Assembly: GCA_902761825.1 (NCBI GenBank)
Contig: CACWLY010000015.1
Coordinates: forward strand, 1-35,097
Reading direction: 5' to 3'
DNA from: an uncultured Eubacteriales bacterium
GTDB lineage: Bacteria; Bacillota; Clostridia; Christensenellales; Aristaeellaceae
DNA: 35,097 nt
The position numbers were made by a program, and so were the translations under genes. The stretch's first letter is position 1, and every line of letters starts with the position of its first letter. Below the pieces are notes generated by a model. That model saw only the letters and a list, made by a program, of their open reading frames with translations, was not told the origin of the DNA and did not search any database. Of the stretch, positions 24,063 to 31,742 are shown one piece after another.

Positions 24063-26356
24063 TGCTGCTGAGAAAACTGTTCCGGACGCTGTGGCAATAC
24101 AAAGCCCAGTTCATTTCCATGGTGATCATGGTGGCTCTGGGCGTGGGCGTTTTCCTGGGGTTCAACGTGGAATGGTATTCCCTGGAGGTCAACACAGGAG
24201 AAATCTACGACGCCACGGGCTTCGCCGATTTCCGCATCTATAACGACAAGGGCTTCACCGAAAAGGACCTGGAGGCCGTGAAGGCGCTTGAGGGCGTTAG
24301 CGACGCCACCCGCTTCCTTTCCATGAACGTGGCGGTGAAGGACGATACCGACACCCTGGCGCTGACCGTCAGCGAAAACATGAACGTGTCGGGCATCCTG
24401 CTGATGGAGGGCGAACCCTACGACGCGGCGTCCACGGACGGCTTCTGGCTGTCGGATTCCTACGCCGCGGCCAACGGCATCCATATCGGCGATCCGCTGA
24501 CGCTGACCTATCAGACCATTACCGTGAAGGGCACGGTCAAGGGGCTGGTGAAATCCAGCGAATACCTGATCTGCCTGCCCGATTCCACCCAGATGATGCC
24601 GGACTATACCTCCTATGGCTACGTGTACATTTCCCCGGCCATGCTGGACCGGTCCGTTCCGGCGCTGTATAAGATGATGGCCGGCTCGCTCTATCATCAG
24701 ATCAACGTGAAATCCGCCCTGGACAAGGCCGCCTTCGTGGAGCTTGCGGACAAGGCCCTCGGCACGACCCGCCTGATCCTCTCCAAGGACGAGACCGTAT
24801 CCTGGTCGGAGGCCCAGGGAGAAGTCAGCGAAGGCAAAACCATGGCCTCCATCCTGCCGGTGCTCTTTCTCGCCATCGCCATCCTGACGATGGTGACCAC
24901 CATGCACCGCATCACCGCCGGCGAAAAAACGCAGATCGGCACCTTCAAGGCCCTGGGCTTCAAGGATCGGCGCATCATGGCGCATTATTCCTCCTACGCC
25001 CTGATCATCGGCCTGATGGGCACGCTGCTGGGCGTCGGCATCGGCTACTGGCTGGGCTGGTTCATCATGAACCCGAACGGGGCCATGGCGACGTACATCG
25101 ACATGCCCTCCTGGACGCTGCGCGCGCCGGGCTTCACCTGGTACGTGCTGATCGGGATCAACGCGTTCCTGACGCTGATCGGCTTTCTGTCGGTGCGCAG
25201 GATGCTTTCCGGCACGGCGGCCGACGCCCTGCGGCCCTATACGCCCCGGCGCATGAAGCATCTGCGGCTCGAGGAAACCAAACGCTTCAAGGCCCTGGGC
25301 TTCGGCACCAAATGGAACCTGCGCGACTGCGTGCGCCATAAGGCCCGCAGCGCCATGACGCTGTTTGGCATCGTGGGCTGCATGGTGCTGCTGGTGGGCG
25401 GACTGGGCATGCAGGATACCATGGACGCTTTCCTGGACGTTTTCTATGAAAAGGCCATCAATTATACCACCCGGGTCAATCTGGACGCCGAGAACATGAC
25501 GCTGGCGGAAGGCAAGGCGCTGGCCGAAGAGCTGAACGGCGACTGGGCCGCCTCCCGCGCCATCCAGATCGGCGACAAGGGCTATTCGCTGGAGATCTAT
25601 TCCGTCGCCCGCGACAAGGTGCGCTTCGCCGATACCGATATGCGCATCGTTCCCCTGACGGACGGCGGGGCGTACATCTGCGCCCGGATCGCCCGCGATC
25701 ATCATTTGAAAGCGGGGGATACGCTGACCTTCTCTCCCTATGACAGCGACGAGCGCTACGCCGTGCCCGTGGCGGGCGTGCTGGATTCCATGACCGAGGG
25801 CGTGTTCATGACGGCGGCCTTCGCCGATCAGACCGGCATTCCCTATACCGTTTCCGCCATATTCACCGATGAGGCGGAGATCCCGGAGGACGGCCGCGTG
25901 CTGAACAAGCAGAGCAAGCAGTCCATCATGGATTCCTTCGACACCTTCATGGACCTGATGAACAAGATGATCTGGCTGCTGGTGCTCGCGGCGGTGATCC
26001 TGGGCATCGTGGTGCTCTACAACCTGGGCGTGATGAGCTACACCGAGCGTTACCGCGAAATGGCCACCCTCAAGGTGGTGGGCTTCAAGGACGGCAAGAT
26101 CGGGCGGCTGCTGATCAGCCAGAACCTGTGGCTCACGGTGATCGGTATTCTGATCGGCGTGCCCATGGGCGTGGGCGTGCTGCAATACCTGCTCACGGCC
26201 CTGGCCTCCGAGTATGAGCTGAAATTGGTGCTGGGCCCGGCCACGTGGTGCGTCAGCGTCCTTCTGACCTTCGGCGTCTCCCTGCTCGTCGGTCTGATGG
26301 TGGCCCGCAAGAACCGGCACATCGACATGGTGGCGGCGCTGAAAACGGAGGAATAA
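24062..26356 (+). CDS. FtsX/MacB-type ABC permease, 764 residues
   Basis: A full-length permease with an N-terminal membrane helix (about 18-38), a large extracytoplasmic domain, three helices near 275-400, another helix near 450, a second extracytoplasmic domain and a final three-helix FtsX module (about 645-755), ending in VAALKTEE. This is the duplicated FtsX layout of exporters that pump lipids, peptides or drugs. The real start is the ATG overlapping the ATPase stop. The longer ORF from 24014 would run into the ATPase gene. No iron box lies near it, so it does not look like part of the iron regulon. Its TAA stop is also the left flank of MITE copy 3. Confidence 0.88.
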   Translation: MLLRKLFRTLWQYKAQFISMVIMVALGVGVFLGFNVEWYSLEVNTGEIYDATGFADFRIYNDKGFTEKDLEAVKALEGVSDATRFLSMNVAVKDDTDTLALTVSENMNVSGILLMEGEPYDAASTDGFWLSDSYAAANGIHIGDPLTLTYQTITVKGTVKGLVKSSEYLICLPDSTQMMPDYTSYGYVYISPAMLDRSVPALYKMMAGSLYHQINVKSALDKAAFVELADKALGTTRLILSKDETVSWSEAQGEVSEGKTMASILPVLFLAIAILTMVTTMHRITAGEKTQIGTFKALGFKDRRIMAHYSSYALIIGLMGTLLGVGIGYWLGWFIMNPNGAMATYIDMPSWTLRAPGFTWYVLIGINAFLTLIGFLSVRRMLSGTAADALRPYTPRRMKHLRLEETKRFKALGFGTKWNLRDCVRHKARSAMTLFGIVGCMVLLVGGLGMQDTMDAFLDVFYEKAINYTTRVNLDAENMTLAEGKALAEELNGDWAASRAIQIGDKGYSLEIYSVARDKVRFADTDMRIVPLTDGGAYICARIARDHHLKAGDTLTFSPYDSDERYAVPVAGVLDSMTEGVFMTAAFADQTGIPYTVSAIFTDEAEIPEDGRVLNKQSKQSIMDSFDTFMDLMNKMIWLLVLAAVILGIVVLYNLGVMSYTERYREMATLKVVGFKDGKIGRLLISQNLWLTVIGILIGVPMGVGVLQYLLTALASEYELKLVLGPATWCVSVLLTFGVSLLVGLMVARKNRHIDMVAALKTEE

Positions 26357-26486
26357 TACTATTCTCAATCTAAAATCTTATCATCTTTGGGTGTCTTTTC
26401 CGTCTTGGCGTTGCTTCATTCCGGTCAACGTAGCGCTGCTACGCCTCCCATCCCAAATCTGATAATCTTTTATACTGAGAATAGTA
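26357..26486. mobile_element. MITE-like element, copy 3 (complete, 130 bp)
   Basis: Complete copy with terminal inverted repeats: 26356-26382 against 26461-26487 match at 23 of 27 positions, with outer ends TACTATTCTCA / TGAGAATAGTA. TAA flanks both sides (26354-26356 and 26487-26489), a likely 3-bp target duplication; the left TAA is the permease stop codon. No coding capacity, so it would depend on a transposase supplied from elsewhere. Confidence 0.85.
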
Positions 26487-26489
26487 TAA

Positions 26490-26696
26490 GCCCCTGTTCA
26501 TCCGGGCTTTATCGGATCGCCTGACTGTTTGCTTCAGGCGCTGCGACCGGCAGAACGCACGAAAAAAAGGAAGCCGGACAAAGAAAAAGCCCCGGAAACG
26601 AAACGCTTTCAGGGCTTTCTTTTTATCGCGCCGCTGGATCAGGCGCTGCCCGCATCCCGCGGCGCAGCGGTACCGGGATCATCGCTTCCCCGGGTC
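26490..26696. other. Non-coding gap between convergent genes
   Basis: About 200 bp between MITE copy 3 and the stop of the leftward secreted protein. It holds one terminator and nothing else I recognise. Confidence 0.6.
26582..26625. terminator. Bidirectional terminator
   Basis: Stem AAAGCCC ... GGGCTTT with an inner GAAA/TTTC pair. A-rich on the left and T-rich on the right (CTTTTTA), so it can end both the rightward ABC genes and the leftward secreted-protein gene. Confidence 0.85.
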
Positions 26697-29108
26697 TCAG
26701 TCGATTTTGGCGGCGATGGCCGGTTCGGCTTTGCAATCCACAAGCTCAAATTGGGTTGGCTGATCGAAGGGCGCGCCGTTCGCGGCCAGCTCGTCGCTGT
26801 AGAAGCCGCTGCCGACGGTATCGCCGATGCCGTCCGCGTTCGCGCCGGCATGCACGGCGACGTTCAGCGCCTGGCAGTTGGTGAAGACGGTGACAGTCAT
26901 GCCGAGCTCCTCTACGGGATAGCCGCCCGCGTAGCCGGTGATGCCGCCGATCCAGCGGCAATCGTCGCCCACGGTGATGACGACGTCCCGCGCGGTCAGG
27001 TTCGTGAACTCTTCCGAGGTGAAGCCGCAGCCGGAGATTCCGCCGATGCCGTAGCAGCCGTTCCCGGCGGTGACGGAGCCGGTGGCCGTGCAGTTCACAA
27101 CGCTGGTCATCTGCAGGCCGCCGCCCACGACGCCCGCGTTGGCCGTGTTATCCGGGATCGTGATGTCGGCCTGCGCGTCGCAGCCGGTGATCAGGCTGCC
27201 CAGGCACGCGCCCGCGATGCCGCTGTACATGCCCTCCGCGCTCATTTCGGTCCAGTGCGCGGTCACTTTGCCGTTTATCAGCTTCACGTCGGCGACCGTG
27301 GAGCAGTAGGCGTAGCCCACGACGTCCGCGGCCATAACGCTGCCGTCCACCGCGGCGTTCTCCAGCGTGAAATTGCCGATCTCCGCGTTGGCGGCGCAGC
27401 CGAACAGGCCCAGCGCCCAGCCCTCGGGCTGGTTGATCGTCAGGTTGCGGATGGTATGGCCCTGACCGTCAAACGTGCCGGTAAAGGCCGCCGTCAGGTC
27501 GGGCACTTCGCCTTCCTCGCCGCCGCCCATCACGAACGCGCCGATGGGCGTCCATTCCATGCCCGCCAGGTCGATATCGGCGGTCAGGATATAGTTGCCT
27601 GAAGGATTCTCGTTGATCGCGGCCAGCTTTTCGGCGGAATCGATCGCGACGGCGTCCATGCTCTCCGCCTGATCGGCGAACATTTCGCCCACGTTTTCAT
27701 CCACAAACAGCTTGATGCAGGCCTTGATCAGCTTCTCGCTGTAGCCGTCCTGGATCGCGCCGGCCAGCCAGTAGGCGTAGGGGCCTTCCGTGTAGCTGCC
27801 CATATTTTCCAGCGTTTCGCCGTAGCGGAATTCGATGTGCTGGGTTTCAGCCAGGGTATCGTCGCTGAACGCGAAATACGTAAACATCCCGGCGTCCGCG
27901 TCCGCCGTCTGATAGACGTGCAGCGCTGCGGGCATTTCCTGGCCGAAGTACGTGACCGGCACATCCTGCAGGTACGCGTAAGCGTGGCGGAACAGCTCGT
28001 TGCCCTCCGCGTCCGCGCCGGAAATCACGCTGCCGTTGACCGTGATCTTAGCGAGGCCGTTCTCCAGGAAGCAGTCAAAGATCATGCCGGAGGGATCGCT
28101 GCTGTACGCGTCGACGGCTTCCTGGCCGTACAGACGGCCCAGAAACATGTTGGTCAGCGTCGCGTAAATGTCCTCGGCGCTCGCGTCGTCCACGGGATAG
28201 GCCTTGATGCATTCCATCCAGTAGTCCTTGTACGCTTCCTTCGCGAACTCGGGGAACAGCTCGATATAGGTGTCGCTGAGGGCCGCGAGCCGCTGATCTT
28301 CGGCGATCCCGATATCGGCGTCAAAGGCGTAATGCCCGTCCCTTGTCAGGATCTCGACGCGGACGATCGTTTTGCCTTTGAGCGCTTCGTAAACGGCGCT
28401 GTCGAAGCCGAAGCCGATCTGCGGGCCGCGCCAGATGTTGGCGATGTGGCGCAGGCCGACCTTCGCGCCGTCGTCCGCCGTCAGGATGATGCCGCTGACC
28501 TGCTGATCGCCCATCACGTCGGCGACGCCGTCCAGCACGATCGCCTGATCGGCGTGCTTGTCATACCGGAGCGCGGCGGTGACGCCGACCGTTTCCGCGG
28601 CGGTGTTCACGGCGCTGAAAACGGGCTTGCCGTCGGCGAGCGTCAGGACTTTGAACTGCGCGGGGGCTTCCGCCAGCGCGTACCAGGAATAGCTGGGCGC
28701 TTCAAACAGCGCGTCCTTTCCCTCGTAAACCGTCGTGCTTTCCTTTCCCTTGTTGGTCACGGTGATGGATACGCTGCTCTCGTCCGTGATCTCCTTGCCT
28801 CCGAGCGCCGTCAGCGCTTCCGCGTCGTCCACGCGGACCGGGAAGATCACGCCGGTGATGTCCGTGCCCGCGGGATCGACATGATAGGAGCCGCCCGCCA
28901 GCGCGCCGGTGCGCGGCTTCATCAGGGTGCTTGAGGTCACGGCGTCGAGGCCCGAAGCGTCGGTCACTTCGGCGGCGTAGAACTCGGCATAGGGGATGTT
29001 CATCAGCGCATACGTGCCCTCCGCGTCGGCCTTCGCGAAGACGCTGAGGACGAGGAGCGTCATCATCGCCAGGGCTACCGGGAACAGCTTGTTCAGGATT
29101 CGTTTCAT
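26697..29108 (-). CDS. Large secreted protein with Tp47-like, ZinT-like and GLUG-like regions
   Basis: An 803-residue protein. The start is the ATG at 29108 (AAAGGA about 11 nt upstream, followed by a typical signal peptide, MKRILNKLFPVALAMM); a longer ORF to 29360 overlaps the upstream gene. Residues about 25-260 resemble, from memory, the Tp47-type domain of clostridial surface proteins. Residues about 275-450 resemble the ZinT/YodA metal-binding lipocalin fold (YFAFSDDTLAETQHIEFRYG-type segment near 412-431), but keep only one His of the usual cluster. From about 520 there are GLUG-like repeats predicted to form a beta-helix (FTGTFDGQGHTIRNL near 545). No sorting signal at the C-terminus. 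Gene context suggests metal capture at the surface; that is inference. It follows the DUF3793 gene by 136 bp. Confidence 0.6.
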   Translation of the reverse strand: MKRILNKLFPVALAMMTLLVLSVFAKADAEGTYALMNIPYAEFYAAEVTDASGLDAVTSSTLMKPRTGALAGGSYHVDPAGTDITGVIFPVRVDDAEALTALGGKEITDESSVSITVTNKGKESTTVYEGKDALFEAPSYSWYALAEAPAQFKVLTLADGKPVFSAVNTAAETVGVTAALRYDKHADQAIVLDGVADVMGDQQVSGIILTADDGAKVGLRHIANIWRGPQIGFGFDSAVYEALKGKTIVRVEILTRDGHYAFDADIGIAEDQRLAALSDTYIELFPEFAKEAYKDYWMECIKAYPVDDASAEDIYATLTNMFLGRLYGQEAVDAYSSDPSGMIFDCFLENGLAKITVNGSVISGADAEGNELFRHAYAYLQDVPVTYFGQEMPAALHVYQTADADAGMFTYFAFSDDTLAETQHIEFRYGETLENMGSYTEGPYAYWLAGAIQDGYSEKLIKACIKLFVDENVGEMFADQAESMDAVAIDSAEKLAAINENPSGNYILTADIDLAGMEWTPIGAFVMGGGEEGEVPDLTAAFTGTFDGQGHTIRNLTINQPEGWALGLFGCAANAEIGNFTLENAAVDGSVMAADVVGYAYCSTVADVKLINGKVTAHWTEMSAEGMYSGIAGACLGSLITGCDAQADITIPDNTANAGVVGGGLQMTSVVNCTATGSVTAGNGCYGIGGISGCGFTSEEFTNLTARDVVITVGDDCRWIGGITGYAGGYPVEELGMTVTVFTNCQALNVAVHAGANADGIGDTVGSGFYSDELAANGAPFDQPTQFELVDCKAEPAIAAKID

Positions 29109-29135
29109 GGGAAAATCCATCCTTTCTTTGTGATG

Positions 29136-29165
29136 CCTGCCGCTTTCTCCTGCGGAAGCGGCAGG
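29136..29165 (-). other. Intercistronic hairpin before the large secreted protein
   Basis: A 10-bp perfect stem CCTGCCGCTT / AAGCGGCAGG with a 10-nt loop, 28 bp before the start codon and without a T-run. It could stabilise or process the mRNA between the DUF3793 gene and the secreted-protein gene. Confidence 0.7.
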
Positions 29166-29244
29166 ACGCGCCGCGGCTTCGCCCGCGCGCTCATCTTGTT
29201 GTTTTGGTCTGTTCAACGCCCTTCCGGGAGCATGAACAGCGGTT

Positions 29245-29793
29245 TTATCCGGCGACGGCCAGCCTGTCCAGCGAGAAACCGCGGGAGAGGCAGCGCAGGT
29301 ATACGGCGGTACAGTGCCTGCACCGGGCGAACTGGCGAACCGCGCCTTCCACGTCGTCATAAACCTTCCACAGTCCGCAGAGCTTGCATTCGTCCTTCCG
29401 ATGCATGAACCCGTCCACGTCCGCCGGGGGATACCCCAGGAACAGCCCGACCTCGTGGGGAAACTCCCTTTCCTCCCGCAAGCGCGATATCAGCAGCGCG
29501 AGACAGGCGCTGGCGTCCCCGCCGGCATATCCGCATTCCGACAGCAGCTTTCGGGACAGGGGATCGCGCAGATCGCGCTCGAGCAGCTTCGGACGGTAAA
29601 GATACAAAAGCGCCCTTCCGTCCCGCCACCTCAGCGGCAGTATGCGCAGCCCCTTTTGCCTCAGCCGCTGATTCAGCTGACGAAGCTCGGCGGTCATTTG
29701 CTCCCGGCTGTCAAAGGCGCAGGTGAACATGTTTCCGGTTTTCAGACGGGCCATCGTGGGCGCGCAGCTGCGGATCAGGGTTTCGTTGGACAT
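29245..29793 (-). CDS. DUF3793 family protein
   Basis: A 182-residue soluble protein. The start is the ATG at 29793, preceded by GGAGG at 5 nt; the TTG at 29811 is less likely. DUF3793 hallmarks seen: the central LRWRDGRALLYLYRP segment, FPHEVGLFLGYPP-x-DVDGF, then CKLCGLWKVYDD and a final region with CRHC and YLRCL. The several Cys residues are suggestive of metal or redox chemistry, but no function is established for the family. Two iron boxes and a promoter lie upstream, so it belongs to the iron regulon by sequence. It is the first gene of a probable two-gene unit with the large secreted protein. Confidence 0.85.
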   Translation of the reverse strand: MSNETLIRSCAPTMARLKTGNMFTCAFDSREQMTAELRQLNQRLRQKGLRILPLRWRDGRALLYLYRPKLLERDLRDPLSRKLLSECGYAGGDASACLALLISRLREEREFPHEVGLFLGYPPADVDGFMHRKDECKLCGLWKVYDDVEGAVRQFARCRHCTAVYLRCLSRGFSLDRLAVAG

Positions 29794-29827
29794 TTCAGCC
29801 TCCGGTTCCAAAGGGTATGAATTGATA

Positions 29828-29841
29828 TTAGATATAACTAA
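29828..29841. promoter_or_regulatory. Iron box 4 (near the DUF3793 start)
   Basis: TTAG-ATATAA-CTAA, 35 bp upstream of the DUF3793 start codon and downstream of the leader terminator. It may control a second, unclear promoter or act as a roadblock. Confidence 0.8.
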
Positions 29842-29853
29842 CTCATTTCCCCG

Positions 29854-29919
29854 AAAAAAGCCGCTGCGGCATTTGCAGCCCGAAAGCCTGCGCTGCGGCT
29901 TTTGTTAGCAATATCTAAC
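29854..29919 (-). ncRNA. Candidate iron-regulated small RNA or attenuated leader
   Basis: Starting about 7 nt after the -10 at 29926-29931, leftward transcription would give an RNA of about 66 nt. It ends in a terminator: AAAAGCCGC (29903-29895) pairs with GCGGCTTTT (29865-29857), followed by more T. An A-A mismatch, GCG/CGC and an inner GCAG/CTGC stem-loop complete the fold. No ORF. It is either a free-standing small RNA under iron control or a terminator-controlled leader of the DUF3793 gene. Confidence 0.55.
29905..29918. promoter_or_regulatory. Iron box 5 (on the start of the small RNA/leader)
   Basis: TTAG-CAATAT-CTAA, extended to the perfect palindrome TGTTAG-N6-CTAACA (29903-29920). 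It covers the expected transcription start. Confidence 0.88.
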
Positions 29920-29925
29920 ACCGGT

Positions 29926-29954
29926 ATGGTACCATACGATGGGACGCCTGTCAA
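29926..29954 (-). promoter_or_regulatory. Promoter of the small RNA / DUF3793 leader
   Basis: Leftward -35 TTGACA (29949-29954), 17-bp spacer, -10 TACCAT (29926-29931). The -10 lies in a 14-bp palindrome GTATGGTACCATAC. From 29955 to 30048 I see nothing further. Confidence 0.75.
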
Positions 29955-30048
29955 GACCGTATCGTTGTCTCATATTGACCAATCAAAAAAACGCGCCGAT
30001 CCCCGAGGACGTATCAAAGCCTGCTTCTTATATTCGCGTACTATGAGC

Positions 30049-30551
30049 CAATTCACGTAGGGTGTATTAAGACAAAAAGGAGAACGTTCGAGAGCTGCTC
30101 GCTCTCGAGCTCTTCGCCAGGGGACTTCGCCCCCTGGACCCATCCCGGCGATGAAGCGCGGAGCGTAAACCAGACTTGCTTCCGCCTGTTTGGCCTATGG
30201 GGACAAGTGAGTTCCCGGGCAGAGCAAAGGCAGTGCATAGACGCGGGAGAAAGCAAGCGGAATGATTACTGGTTAGATTCCAAACGGTTTTTCCGCTTGT
30301 TTTCTCCCGCGTCTCTGTCCTGCCTTTGCGCGGCGCTTCGCGCCGCACGACCGGCGAAGCCGGTCGCCCGGGAACGGTTGCTGACATATAAGCCTGTTGG
30401 CGGATAGTGTTGCAGCAGGAGCGGCCCCAAACGCCGGTTTCTTTGCTCAGCTTTCTTTTCCCAAAGAAAGCGCGTATTTCCTGTCTGTTTCGCGGAAATA
30501 CGGCGCTTCTTGTCTTATTTTCCTATTAGCATCATGGCTCTCAGAAGAGAA
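30049..30551. repeat. 503-bp highly structured non-coding repeat, long family member
   Basis: Shares both ends with the repeat at 111-273. Perfect or near-perfect hairpins seen: 30086-30110 (10 bp, one G-U), 30117-30137 (7 bp), 30330-30346 (7 bp, loop TTC), 30348-30366 (8 bp, loop GAA), 30451-30470 (8 bp) and 30473-30502 (9 bp). A large multibranch fold joins 30211-30220 with 30366-30375 (10 of 10), 30224-30232 with 30321-30329 (9 of 9) and 30240-30262 with 30291-30313 (22 of 23). No meaningful ORF. It fills most of the gap between the iron box at 29905 and the HMA gene. Confidence 0.8.
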
Positions 30552-30599
30552 GCAGTATCAAGCCGGGCGTTCTTCTCCGCTCAATCGCCCGTTCCGCCG

Positions 30600-30860
30600 T
30601 CATTTTCCGAACAGCCCGGACAGGAAGCCTTTCTTCTCCACGGTTTCCTCGGCGGCTGAAAGAAAGATATATCCGGAAGCGTTCACGGTCCGCTTCAGCT
30701 TTTCGGCATCCAGCGGCGCTTCCGAGAGGACGACGGTTTCGCCTTTGACGTGGGAGGAGGAAACCTTCCTGACCGGGAAGGCCGCGCGGATCGCGTCGTT
30801 GACGTGCGCCTCGCACATACCGCACATCATGCCGGAAATTTTCAGGGTGGTTCTGATCAT
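30600..30860 (-). CDS. Heavy-metal-associated (HMA) domain protein
   Basis: An 86-residue protein. The true start is the ATG at 30860 with GGAGGAAG 3 nt before it; the longer ORF from 30971 reaches into the upstream gene. Residues 1-68 have the ferredoxin-like HMA fold with the metal motif MMCGMC at 11-16 (M-x-C-x-x-C). A Phe/Gly/Lys C-terminal tail (GFLSGLFGK) follows. HMA proteins bind Cu(I) or another soft metal and pass it to a P-type ATPase, but small ones often sit with iron genes in Clostridia. Last gene of the AraC-methyltransferase-MBL operon, 16 bp after the MBL stop. Confidence 0.88.
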   Translation of the reverse strand: MIRTTLKISGMMCGMCEAHVNDAIRAAFPVRKVSSSHVKGETVVLSEAPLDAEKLKRTVNASGYIFLSAAEETVEKKGFLSGLFGK

Positions 30861-30876
30861 GGGCTTCCTCCGTTCA

Positions 30877-31740
30877 TCAGCCGCGCTTCTTTTTGAGGCG
30901 CACCGTCCGCGCCTTTTCTTCGGTATCGTCGTCCTCGATATAGCCGTCATACGGCGCTTCCGGGTCGGCATATTTCTTTGTGAAGGGTCTGCAGATCTCT
31001 ATCCGGTGCCGGAAGGCGAAGTCCAGATCGTCCGTCCAGCCGGTATGCCCGGTAACGATCGCGATGGGGCGGTTCCGGGCCCGGATGTTCTTTTCCAGCT
31101 TCTCCAGGCTCTGAATCGCCAGGGTGTTGCTTTCCGCCAGGGTGCTGATGAAGCTGTATCCGCCGTCCGCGCCGAACCAGATCGTGTCCCCGGTGAACAG
31201 CCAGGCGTCGTCGATCAGGTAGACCATATGCCCCCAGGTATGGCCGGGCACGAGGATGCATTCGACCTTGATATCCCCGAAACGCAGCGTCTGCCCGTCC
31301 CTGAGCAGCACCCGTTTGTTGTCCGTTTTTACCGGGGACAGCCGGTAGAAGCCGTGAAAGACCTTTCTCCTCGTTTCGCCGGTGAGATAGCGGTTTTCGA
31401 TCTCGCTGAGATAGACCGTGGCGTCCTTGAACAAAAGCTCGCTGTCCCGCTCCAGCGCGCCGACGTGATCGGTGTCCTGGTGGGTGATCAGGATATGCCG
31501 GATGGACGCCGGATCGATATCCAGCCAGCCCATCTTCTCCCTGAGCCGGGCGTAGTTATAGCCCGCGTCGATCATGATGGTCACGCCGTTTTTGGTATAG
31601 AAAAAGATATTGGCGACCCATTCCCGCACGCAGGCCACCTGATCGTTGATCCGGCCGGTGCTCAGGGGCTTGAAGATCGCCTTGCCCCGGAACAGGGCGC
31701 TCATGGATTTCTTCTGGTGATCCGAATCCTTTCTCGCCAT
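30877..31740 (-). CDS. Metallo-beta-lactamase-fold hydrolase
   Basis: A 287-residue protein starting at 31740, 2 bp after the methyltransferase stop. Metal-site elements: H87-QDT-D91-H92 in THQDTDH (the usual HxHxDH with Asp in place of the second His), H167 in PGHTWGH, D185 in FTGD and H232 in TGH. The Asp substitution (D89) could change metal preference. No signal peptide, so it is cytosolic. The C-terminus is charged (EDDDTEEKAR ... LKKKRG). Substrate unknown: candidates include thioesters, lactones or flavodiiron-like chemistry, though no flavodoxin part is attached. Member of an iron-box operon. Confidence 0.85.
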   Translation of the reverse strand: MARKDSDHQKKSMSALFRGKAIFKPLSTGRINDQVACVREWVANIFFYTKNGVTIMIDAGYNYARLREKMGWLDIDPASIRHILITHQDTDHVGALERDSELLFKDATVYLSEIENRYLTGETRRKVFHGFYRLSPVKTDNKRVLLRDGQTLRFGDIKVECILVPGHTWGHMVYLIDDAWLFTGDTIWFGADGGYSFISTLAESNTLAIQSLEKLEKNIRARNRPIAIVTGHTGWTDDLDFAFRHRIEICRPFTKKYADPEAPYDGYIEDDDTEEKARTVRLKKKRG

Positions 31741-31742
31741 GC

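Noticed and set aside
24029..26368. Leftward ORF of 779 codons opposite the ABC permease
   Set aside because: Shadow ORF rich in His and Gln. The rightward frame has FtsX modules and a coupled start.
30534..30547. Ninth exact iron box inside the 503-bp repeat
   Set aside because: Only the left half TTAG is present; the right half reads GCTC, not CTAA.
30049..30551. CRISPR array
   Set aside because: The hairpins differ from each other in sequence and size; there are no regular direct repeats with spacers, and no cas genes.
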